Of a stretch of DNA of 64,000 nt, positions 1 to 6,657 are shown piece by piece. The notes beneath the pieces are model-generated. The model did no database searches, was not told the origin of the DNA, and saw only the letters and a list, made by a program, of their open reading frames with translations. The position numbers were made by a program, and so were the translations under genes. Origin of the DNA: Sphingobium phenoxybenzoativorans (GTDB taxonomy: Bacteria; Pseudomonadota; Alphaproteobacteria; Sphingomonadales; Sphingomonadaceae). The stretch is taken from positions 54,691 through 118,690 of the forward strand of contig NZ_MINO01000010.1 in NCBI RefSeq assembly GCF_001757355.1, read 5' to 3'. Every line of letters starts with the position of its first letter. Position 1 is the first letter of the stretch.

Positions 1-1272
1 GGCCCCCATCCGAGTATCCGACATGAGAAGCTCAAACCGCTTTACGGTTTGTTCGGGCGGTTCGCCGGGCACTGCGCCCATCGCGCCGGACAGCAGGAAC
101 AGGTTGCTCATGGTCAGCGTCGACCACTCGGCATTCCAACTGACGACGGGCCGCCGTTCACTTTCAAAGGAATTGAGCAAAGAAGCCGGAGCCTGTCCCT
201 TCAGAACCAGAGCGAGTTTCCAGGCGATGTTGTGCGCATCCTGAAAACCGGAATTGAGGCCAAGCCCCGCGCCTGCGCCGTGACGGTGCGCAGCATCACC
301 GATGAGGTGAACCCGGCCGAACGAGAATTTGTTCGCGATTACCTGCTCACGGGTCCAACTGTTGACCTTGATGACTTCCACCGGAACATCCAGCTTCAGC
401 TTTCTCAGGCCTTCCTCGATAATTTCCTTCTCCGTCAGGCCCCTTCTGACCGGTTTGCCATCATCGTCCAGATCGTCCTTGCGCCAGACGCGGCCGAAAT
501 TAGAGGTCCATTCCTCACTGTGCCGATCGAAATTCTTCGGCCCAAAGGCAAGGAGCGAGGTCATCGCGTAGGGATCGCTGGGATGCCAGATGCGCCGCAT
601 CGGAATGTCGTCTTCGTCAAGAAGACCGCTCAGATCAGCCTTGAACCAGATCGTATACATCTCGCCAAGGTCGGTTTGCCCTTCCATTTTGACGCCGACC
701 ATCTCGCCGATGGTCTTGCCGCCATCAGCGCCGATGAGATAGTCGCATTCAACCTGGAATTCCTCGGAAGTTTCGCGGTTGCGGATCGTCGCGACGATGC
801 CGCTGTCATTTTCCTCGAAGCTTAGAAACTCGTGCTGGAACAGGATGCGTCCGGGGCGGCGCGCTTCCGCGACCTCCAGCAGGATCGGCTCCAGCCTGAC
901 CTGCGGAATATTGGTCGGGGGAATGACGCCCTTACCCTCATAGTCGGCGCGATCCTCCATGCCGCCGAAAACCGGCCGCGCTACGATCTTGATCCGGTCC
1001 AACGGGCCATCGCCGCCTACCGACGTCAGCCAGCGAACGCGTTGCAGATTTTCCGGCTTAGCCCCCTTCGCGGCCACAGCCTCTGCAAATCCATGCTGGC
1101 GAAACACTTCCATGGTCCGCTGGCTGACATAATGGGCCTTGGGAAGATGGGATGTGGCCGGGTGCCGCTCAACCGTCAGAGCATCAATGCCGAGGTCGCC
1201 CAGGAAAATGGAAAGTGCCAGACCGCTTCCGCCAGCGCCGACAATCAGAACCTGGGTCTTAAGTTTATTCAC
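1..1272 (-). CDS. FAD-dependent aromatic-type monooxygenase (partial, C-terminus beyond left edge)
   Basis: The reading frame is open for 424 codons from a GTG at 1272 down to base 1, so the C-terminus lies outside the window. The protein is a group A flavoprotein hydroxylase, a family that uses NAD(P)H and O2 to hydroxylate phenolic or related rings. Visible motifs are the dinucleotide-binding GAGGSG at about residues 13-18, the DG motif GADGG near 181-185, and the FAD-ribose GD motif GDAAHRHG at 325-332. GAGAGG lies 8-9 bases upstream of the GTG; the nearer ATG is in another frame and meets a stop at once. The gene is divergent from the TetR gene at 1654, with two palindromic operator-like sites between them. 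Membership of the family is clear. The substrate is not visible; by context it should be the compound handled by the surrounding cluster. Confidence 0.9.
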   Translation of the reverse strand, partial: MNKLKTQVLIVGAGGSGLALSIFLGDLGIDALTVERHPATSHLPKAHYVSQRTMEVFRQHGFAEAVAAKGAKPENLQRVRWLTSVGGDGPLDRIKIVARPVFGGMEDRADYEGKGVIPPTNIPQVRLEPILLEVAEARRPGRILFQHEFLSFEENDSGIVATIRNRETSEEFQVECDYLIGADGGKTIGEMVGVKMEGQTDLGEMYTIWFKADLSGLLDEDDIPMRRIWHPSDPYAMTSLLAFGPKNFDRHSEEWTSNFGRVWRKDDLDDDGKPVRRGLTEKEIIEEGLRKLKLDVPVEVIKVNSWTREQVIANKFSFGRVHLIGDAAHRHGAGAGLGLNSGFQDAHNIAWKLALVLKGQAPASLLNSFESERRPVVSWNAEWSTLTMSNLFLLSGAMGAVPGEPPEQTVKRFELLMSDTRMGA

Positions 1273-1374
1273 GACATCGCCTCTCTGTGGTGATCGGTTA
1301 GCTTCTCATGGCTAGGGATAACCCCCCGCAGCACAATTTTTACATAATTCACGAATCCCGAAAGCGTCAACATA

Positions 1375-1390
1375 CTTATCGTATGATCAG
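1375..1390. promoter_or_regulatory. Candidate TetR operator (CTTATC-N4-GATCAG)
   Basis: The site reads CTTATCGTATGATCAG and lies 103 bases upstream of the monooxygenase start. It matches the form CTKATC-N4-GATCAG found also at 17474-17489 and, as a perfect palindrome, at 17589-17604. That it is an operator is inferred from symmetry, recurrence and position between divergent genes. Confidence 0.5.
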
Positions 1391-1510
1391 CAAGGAAATT
1401 GCGATCCTGTAATTGTGCGGGGCAGCAGGATTGATGAGGCGGCATTGCTGCTTATCGTCAAAAATGTCCATATTTGGGGATATTCGCGCAATCGCGCTGG
1501 CCGCTTTGCG

Positions 1511-1538
1511 CTGATCATGATATTGATCATGAGATCAG
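1511..1538. promoter_or_regulatory. Compound palindromic operator candidate between monooxygenase and tetR
   Basis: This stretch begins with CTGATC and ends with GATCAG, and its right 16 bases (1523-1538) read TTGATCATGAGATCAG, fitting the recurrent CTKATC-N4-GATCAG form with one mismatch. Three GATC cores fall within 28 bases. It lies about 115 bases before the tetR start, where an autoregulatory TetR site would be expected. Confidence 0.45.
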
Positions 1539-1653
1539 TTGTTGGGGCGAGAGAATTTCGGGATGATTGGGGTAGTCGGCGCTACCGTGCAGGATGACGG
1601 CGGCATGATGGTGAGCACGCTTGTCGCGCGTTTGCTGCTGGCGGCGCGAACCG

Positions 1654-2316
1654 ATGGTTGACGACGCTACTCCGGAAAGTGCGTCTTCAACGGACGCGCA
1701 ATCTCCCAGAAAAAGGCAGGCGCGGCGCGACCCCGATGAGGTGAAGGCGAGAATCCTGAATTCCGCGCTGACGGCCTTTTCAAATTATGGTTTTGAGGGC
1801 GCATCGATACGGCAGATTGCCAGGGATGCGCATACGTCGCTGCCGCTGCTGCTTTATCATTTCGGGTCCAAGGAAGATTTGTGGAAACGGATGATGGAGC
1901 ATGTTCTCCAGGATGTTCGCAGCCGTTTCATCCCGGATGAACGGGAGGATTTGCCCGCGAGCGAACGGCTGCGCCGATATATCGCGGATACTGTCCGCCA
2001 ATTCGCCAACACGCCTTCGCTGCATCGTCTGATGACGCTGGAGGGACATAACATTACCGATCGGCTCCTGTGGATATTCGAACACAACACCAAAGACAGT
2101 ATGCGCTACATCACCAGGCTGATTATCGACGGTCAGAAAGAAGGGAAGGTGCGTATGGTCGATCCCGCGCGTCTGCGCTTCGCGATCAACGCTATGGCGG
2201 CGGTTCCTTTCGTTGTGTCGGCTGAATATCAATTGCTGACGAACAAAAATCCGTTCAGCACAGATGAGGTTGAGGGCACGATCGCATTGATCAATCAATT
2301 TGTCTTCGTGAGCTGA
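1654..2316 (+). CDS. TetR/AcrR family transcriptional regulator (paralogue of the one at 16.6 kb)
   Basis: A 220-residue one-component repressor-type regulator. The N-terminal helix-turn-helix is clear (ARILNSALTAFSNYGFEGAS, then LYHFGSKEDLW), and a helical ligand-binding domain follows. I chose the ATG at 1654; the frame also allows a TTG at 1621, but that adds an arginine/cysteine-rich stretch and neither start has a convincing ribosome site. The protein is closely similar along its whole length to the TetR at 16649-17335: shared blocks include SLHRLMTLEGH, TDRLLW, KVRMVDPARLRFAINAM and the tail LINQFVF. The two regulators bracket most of the catabolic region. GATCAG palindromes upstream suggest autoregulation, and the ligand is probably a pathway intermediate. 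Confidence 0.88.
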   Translation: MVDDATPESASSTDAQSPRKRQARRDPDEVKARILNSALTAFSNYGFEGASIRQIARDAHTSLPLLLYHFGSKEDLWKRMMEHVLQDVRSRFIPDEREDLPASERLRRYIADTVRQFANTPSLHRLMTLEGHNITDRLLWIFEHNTKDSMRYITRLIIDGQKEGKVRMVDPARLRFAINAMAAVPFVVSAEYQLLTNKNPFSTDEVEGTIALINQFVFVS

Positions 2317-2335
2317 TCAGGCGATCCCTCTCAAC

Positions 2336-2884
2336 CTATGGGAATGGGTCCTGCTCATCGGGCGGCACCGGCACCTCAAACGCATTTATGGTGTGGCAGA
2401 TCAGCGAATAATATCCGACGACGCCAACAATCTCTATGAGTTGTTCGGTGCCGAACAGATCCTGCGCAACACGGTAGCTAGCCCCGGATATCCGGTTGGT
2501 GCGCAGCAATTCGGAGCAGAAATCATACATCGCCCGCATTTCTGGAAGATCGTCCGGGATGGGAAGATCATCTTTGACGGCAGCGATAATGGCGGGGTCC
2601 AGTCCCTCGGACAAGGCGATGCGTTCATGCGCCCACCATTCAAACCCGGAGCGAAGATGTTTGCCCGTGATCAGGATCGCCAGTTCGCGCAGGTCTCCCC
2701 GCAGCTTTGTGCCGAAGCGGCAATATGCGCCGAGCTTCTGCGCATGGTCGGCCAGTTCTGGTATCCGCACCCATATGGACAGAGGCCCGGCGATGCCGCC
2801 GCGCGGACCGGACACAATATCATGATGCGCGCGCGCCTGCTCGGCGGTCATTTCTTCCGCGAGCAGGGGAGGGAGACGGCTCAT
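2336..2884 (-). CDS. Carboxymuconolactone decarboxylase (CMD/AhpD fold) family protein
   Basis: A 182-residue protein with the CMD-family core RELAILITGKHLRSGFEWWAH at about residues 66-86 and an LFG..LIEIVGVVGYY helix near the C-terminus. The family includes 4-carboxymuconolactone decarboxylase and the peroxidase partner AhpD. The AhpD CxxC pair is absent here, so thiol peroxidase chemistry is unlikely and a decarboxylase, lyase or hydratase-like role is more plausible. The ATG overlaps the stop of the upstream acyl-CoA ligase (ATGA at 2881-2884), so the two genes are translationally coupled and probably work in the same pathway. Confidence 0.85.
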   Translation of the reverse strand: MSRLPPLLAEEMTAEQARAHHDIVSGPRGGIAGPLSIWVRIPELADHAQKLGAYCRFGTKLRGDLRELAILITGKHLRSGFEWWAHERIALSEGLDPAIIAAVKDDLPIPDDLPEMRAMYDFCSELLRTNRISGASYRVAQDLFGTEQLIEIVGVVGYYSLICHTINAFEVPVPPDEQDPFP

Positions 2885-4524
2885 GAGGCTTTGCTGGCAG
2901 TGTTTGCAGTTGCCTTTCTACGCTTGAACGCGCGTAAATCGATGGTGCGCGGGTCTTCGCGCGGATCGTCGATATCAACGAAGATCTGCCCCTTCTGAAC
3001 CTTCTGCGTGCCGGTCACCGGCACTTTGTCGATAAAGGCGATCCACGCAGGCAATTTATAATAAGCCAGTTTGGCGCGCGCGCGGTCCTGAATTTCCATC
3101 GCCTTGTCCGCGGATGCCTCTACCCCCTTGGCGAGAACGACGCACGCTATGACTTCCTCATTATGGAGTTCATCGGGCACGGACATGACGGCCACGCTGG
3201 CGACTTCCGGGTTGTCGATCAGGGCATCCTCTATCTCGGCGGAAGCGATATTTTCTCCGCTCCGCCGGATGATATTCTTCCGTCTTTCAACGAAAAACAG
3301 CATCCCGTCGTCGCGTTGGGTAACGATATCGCCGGTGTGGAACCATCCATTTCTCCACGCTTTTTCTGTCTCCTCCGGCTGTTTCAGATAGCCTGAGAAA
3401 AAGCCGTGGCGGGGATCTGGGCCTTGTGAGCGGATGAGCAGTTCGCCTGGTGTCGAGAAGGGGAGAGGCTGATCATTATCATCAGCGATCATCACCTCGA
3501 GAGGCGCCCTGGGCCGCCCGAAAGCGTGTGCGCCCGGTTCCACGGGCTCGCGGCTATTTTGTATTGCGCGAGATGTTTCCGTCATGCCCCAGGCTTCGAT
3601 AAGCGGGAAGCCGAAGCGTTTCTCGAACGCCTTTTTGATCGATCCGTCGACCCCAGCGCCCTGCGCGAACTTTATCTTGTGATGCTTTTCGATGTCCGAT
3701 TCCGGAGCTTTCATCAGCAATGCAGGAATGATGCCCATATAGTGGAAGCAGGTCGCGCCGGTTTCGACGATATCGGACCACCAGTTCGACAGGCGGAAAC
3801 GGTCCTGAATCACAAGGCAGGAATGCATCCGCACCATGGTATTGAGGGTGTAGATCGACAAGTTCATATGGAAGGAGGGCAGGGGGATATAGAGCCGCTC
3901 TTTCCCTTTTTCCCATGCAAGCAGGCCGCCCGCCGTGGAATAATTTTCTCCAGACGCCAGGCATGAAATATTGGATATGATGCACCCCTTGGGCCGCCCG
4001 GTGGTGCCGGAGGTGTAGATGATCATCGCCTCCCGTTCGCCGATGGTGGGGGATGAAGCGGCGGCCGCTCGCGCTGGCTTGGGTAGCGTTTCCGGCAATC
4101 GCTCCGCATCGACAAGAGGCACTGGAGGGTTCAGCGCGGCTGTGACCTGTTGCAAGTCGTCGAGGCGCGGATTGGCGCCAATGACCAGCGAGCATTCCGC
4201 AAACTCTATCCCGAATGCGAATTCATGGTTCAGATAGTCGGGGTTGAGCGGAACAGCCGTGCAGCCAATCTTGTTCAGGGCCATCAGATGGAAAAAATGC
4301 TCCGGCCGGTTGCCGGCAACCAGCGCAACCCTGTGACCCGGACCATAGCCCGCCGCCTCATAGCGCTGAGCCAACGCATCGATTATGCGCAGCGCTTCGC
4401 CATAAAATATCTCTCCACCCGCAGCCATATAACCGCGGCTGTCGGACATTGGATAACACAGGAAAGCATGATCAGGGGATTGTGTCGCGGTATCCCGAAA
4501 CTGGTCGTAAACGGACGACGCCAT
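2881..4524 (-). CDS. AMP-binding acyl-CoA ligase
   Basis: A 547-residue acyl/aryl-CoA synthetase of the ANL superfamily, which activates a carboxylic acid with ATP and then forms the CoA thioester. The sequence shows the P-loop motif YTSGTTGRPKG at residues 170-180, the adenylate motif WGMTE, GWFHTGD, RRKNIIRRSGENI, and a C-terminal domain with the lysine-bearing GTQKVQKGQ. The ATG at 4524 is preferred to the in-frame ATG at 4536 because GGAGAG sits just ahead of it. It overlaps the CMD gene by four bases. A symmetrical ATTG-N10-CAAT site lies 68 bases upstream and is shared with the MFS promoter region at 16.4 kb. The fold is certain; the acid substrate is not known. Confidence 0.93.
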   Translation of the reverse strand: MASSVYDQFRDTATQSPDHAFLCYPMSDSRGYMAAGGEIFYGEALRIIDALAQRYEAAGYGPGHRVALVAGNRPEHFFHLMALNKIGCTAVPLNPDYLNHEFAFGIEFAECSLVIGANPRLDDLQQVTAALNPPVPLVDAERLPETLPKPARAAAASSPTIGEREAMIIYTSGTTGRPKGCIISNISCLASGENYSTAGGLLAWEKGKERLYIPLPSFHMNLSIYTLNTMVRMHSCLVIQDRFRLSNWWSDIVETGATCFHYMGIIPALLMKAPESDIEKHHKIKFAQGAGVDGSIKKAFEKRFGFPLIEAWGMTETSRAIQNSREPVEPGAHAFGRPRAPLEVMIADDNDQPLPFSTPGELLIRSQGPDPRHGFFSGYLKQPEETEKAWRNGWFHTGDIVTQRDDGMLFFVERRKNIIRRSGENIASAEIEDALIDNPEVASVAVMSVPDELHNEEVIACVVLAKGVEASADKAMEIQDRARAKLAYYKLPAWIAFIDKVPVTGTQKVQKGQIFVDIDDPREDPRTIDLRAFKRRKATANTASKAS

Positions 4525-4591
4525 CTGTCTCTCCATATATGTTGCGCAGCGTGCCGGCTGGTCTGATGGATCAATAGCGCAGGGATAATTT

Positions 4592-4609
4592 ATTGTCCAT
4601 TAGATCAAT
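4592..4609. promoter_or_regulatory. Shared operator candidate ATTG-N10-CAAT, copy 1
   Basis: The site is ATTGTCCATTAGATCAAT, inside a slightly longer inverted repeat with arms TTTATTG and CAATAAA (4589-4612). It matches 16 of 18 bases with ATTGTTCACTAGATCAAT at 16361-16378. It precedes the acyl-CoA ligase gene, and the second copy precedes the MFS transporter. Confidence 0.5.
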
Positions 4610-4729
4610 AAAAATCACCTCTGCCAGATATTTTATGACCCAAATCCCGAAAATTCGGCGATATGCCGACACTATTCCGCGTCTCTCACGGATGCCCTCC
4701 GGTCGTTTCTCATCTATTATTGACTAATA

Positions 4730-4745
4730 CTGATATAATGATCAA
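4730..4745. promoter_or_regulatory. Weak TetR operator-like site before the thiolase-fold gene
   Basis: CTGATATAATGATCAA matches 13 of 16 bases of the perfect palindrome CTGATCAAATGATCAG found at 17589. It lies 78 bases before the chosen thiolase-fold start. It is the weakest of the five sites, and its right half also resembles a -10 element. Confidence 0.3.
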
Positions 4746-4822
4746 GATTGAAAATGCCCGTTTTAACGGGCCTGTACCCGCAACCCAGTGACGCGCCTTG
4801 GTGCGCAGGAATCCCGGAACTC

Positions 4823-5977
4823 ATGTCCCAAGCCTACATTGTCGGCGCCTTCGAACATCCGACCCGGTTGGCGGTCGAGCAATCGGTCGCTCAACTCCAT
4901 GCCGAGGTCGCCATAGGAGCGCTTGAGGATGCCGGGCTTTCGCGACATGATGTCGACGGCTATTTATGCGCAGGCGATGCGCCCGGCATCGGCCCTCTCT
5001 CCATCGTGGAATATCTCGGACTGGATGTCCGCTACGCCGATTCCACCGACATCGGAGGATCTGCGCCGATTGCCCATGTTGCGCATGCTGCGCAGGCGAT
5101 TGCTGCGGGTCGATGCAATGTCGCGCTGATAACCCTGGCCGGACGCCCGCGTGCTGCGATGGAGCGGGCAGGGCTGGTTACTGAATATACCGATTATCCC
5201 GAAAGCCTGTTTGAGCTGCCTTACCGGCCGATACTGGCGGCATCTTACGCCATGTGCGCAAAGCGGCACATGCATGAGTTTGGCACCACCAGCGAGCAGC
5301 TCGCGTGGGTGAAGGTGGCCGCATCCCAGCACGCGCAGCACAATCCGAACGCTTTGTTGCGTAAGGTCGTGACCGTCGATGACGTGCTTGGGTCGCCAAT
5401 GATCGCCGATCCGTTGCATCGCCTGGATTGCTGCGTGACCACCGATGGCGGCGGGGCCATCATCGTCGCGCGGGAAGAAATCGCACGCAGCCTTTGCCGT
5501 CCTTTGGTTCGTTTGCGGGGGGCGGGCGAATCCATAAAATATCAGCTTGGGTCGGGCTTTGACCTGACCACGACCGCTGGCAAGAAATCCGGCGCGCAGG
5601 CGTTTGCGCAGGCGGGCGTATCACCTGCCGATATCAAATATCTGTCGACCTATGACAGCTTCACCATCACCGTCCTTTTGGCGCTGGAAGATTTGGGATT
5701 CTGCGCCAAGGGCGAGGGGGGACGGTTTGTCGAGGATGGACAATTAATCTCCGGTATCGGTCGCCTTCCCGTCAACACGGACGGTGGCGGCTTATGCAAC
5801 AACCATCCCGCCCATCGCGGCGGCGTGACAAAGATTATTGAAGCTGTCCGCCAATTGCGGGGTGAAGCGCATCCTGCGGTGCAGGTGAAGAATTGCGATC
5901 TTGCCGTTGCGCATGGGACCGGCGGGATGCTGGACCGTAGGCATGGCTGCGCGACAGCCATTTTTGAAAGACTTTGA
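4823..5977 (+). CDS. Thiolase-fold (SCP2-thiolase/Ltp2-like) protein, probable acyl-CoA C-C lyase
   Basis: A 384-residue thiolase-superfamily protein starting MSQAYIVGAFEHPT, which aligns with the usual start of this family; an in-frame ATG at 4754 would add 23 poorly conserved residues. Where true thiolases carry the acylated cysteine (CxSG), this protein reads DIGGSAPIAH at about residues 77-86, so the nucleophile is missing. It keeps YDSFTITVLLALEDLGFCAK and a C-terminal HGTGG. Proteins of this type that pair with DUF35 partners, such as Ltp2 of steroid side-chain degradation, are retro-aldolases rather than thiolases. The next gene is exactly such a DUF35 protein, starting 3 bases after this stop. 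Fold and partner are well supported; retro-aldol activity on a beta-hydroxyacyl-CoA is inference. Confidence 0.85.
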   Translation: MSQAYIVGAFEHPTRLAVEQSVAQLHAEVAIGALEDAGLSRHDVDGYLCAGDAPGIGPLSIVEYLGLDVRYADSTDIGGSAPIAHVAHAAQAIAAGRCNVALITLAGRPRAAMERAGLVTEYTDYPESLFELPYRPILAASYAMCAKRHMHEFGTTSEQLAWVKVAASQHAQHNPNALLRKVVTVDDVLGSPMIADPLHRLDCCVTTDGGGAIIVAREEIARSLCRPLVRLRGAGESIKYQLGSGFDLTTTAGKKSGAQAFAQAGVSPADIKYLSTYDSFTITVLLALEDLGFCAKGEGGRFVEDGQLISGIGRLPVNTDGGGLCNNHPAHRGGVTKIIEAVRQLRGEAHPAVQVKNCDLAVAHGTGGMLDRRHGCATAIFERL

Positions 5978-5979
5978 CG

Positions 5980-6360
5980 ATGATCACCGCAGCAACCGAC
6001 ACCTCGCCCGAAGCAGCCGCGTTTCAGCAGGCCGCCAATGAATCGCGCCTGCTGTTTGGACAGTGTTCAGTCTGCGACAAGCCTCATTATTATCCGCGCC
6101 GCATTTGCCCCTTCTGTTCGTCCGCTGAGGTGGAGTGGCTGCAGGCCAGTGGGCGCGGACATATCTATTCATACAGCGTGGTTCGCAAGGCCACGCCCCC
6201 TTATGCCACCGCCTATGTCACTCTAACGGAAGGGGTGACCATGCTGACCAATCTGCTGACGCCGGATTTTGACCGGTTGCAGATAGGCGATGAGGTCGAG
6301 CTGCTTTTCGTCAAAGGGGACGACGATCAGCAATCCGCGTTCTTTCGTCCGATCGCCTGA
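5980..6360 (+). CDS. DUF35 OB-fold/zinc-ribbon protein, partner of the thiolase-fold protein
   Basis: A 126-residue protein with an N-terminal rubredoxin-like zinc ribbon (C29, C32, C43, C46; spacing C-x2-C-x10-C-x2-C) followed by an OB-fold with the typical GRGHIYSYSVVRK strand. DUF35 proteins bind thiolase-fold or MaoC-like partners and complete their active sites or bind CoA. The ATG at 5980 follows the stop of the thiolase-fold gene by two bases, with GAAAG ahead, so the two are made together. The most likely role is the obligate second subunit of a C-C bond-cleaving acyl-CoA aldolase. Confidence 0.9.
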   Translation: MITAATDTSPEAAAFQQAANESRLLFGQCSVCDKPHYYPRRICPFCSSAEVEWLQASGRGHIYSYSVVRKATPPYATAYVTLTEGVTMLTNLLTPDFDRLQIGDEVELLFVKGDDDQQSAFFRPIA

Positions 6361-6657
6361 CCGCCGATTGCCAGCCCGGTACGGTGTAACTAGGATGAAT
6401 CCATAATGGAGAAAATTTGAAGGCGTGAAAGTCCGTCCAGTTACGGATCGCGTGATAGGCGGATAGGCAATTTGACAATCTGACGTAGGCGTCCGGAAGC
6501 GGGTGTCGGAAGAAGGACGAGAAAACTTAATCGCCGCCCGTTATTCGTGGTGCGAGGTGGCTGTGGATACAATCGGTGGGTCTGCCTGGCGGGCGGGCTT
6601 CGAGATGTATCTGCGAAACTATCCCTGAGGGCTGCTGCCCTTGGAGGAATCGCGAGG
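6361..6657. other. Non-coding stretch before the ATPase regulator
   Basis: This stretch of about 300 bases has no convincing gene. The upstream part of the regulator frame (6547-6657) is open but codes for a cysteine/glycine-rich stretch unlike a regulator N-terminus. I saw no clear terminator after the DUF35 gene, so read-through into the regulator is possible. Confidence 0.4.

Noticed and set aside
49..1293. Two plus-strand frames at the left edge (258 and 153 codons)
   Set aside because: They are shadows of the minus-strand monooxygenase, which shows the FAD motifs in one uninterrupted frame across both.
4748..4822. N-terminal extension of the thiolase-fold protein from TTG 4748 or ATG 4754
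   Set aside because: The extra residues do not resemble the family and neither codon has a ribosome site, while the ATG at 4823 matches the usual family start.
6361..6657. Possible group II intron fragment before the regulator
   Set aside because: Phrases such as GTGAAAGTCC suggested it, but there is no reverse transcriptase and no recognisable domain V, so no intron is claimed.
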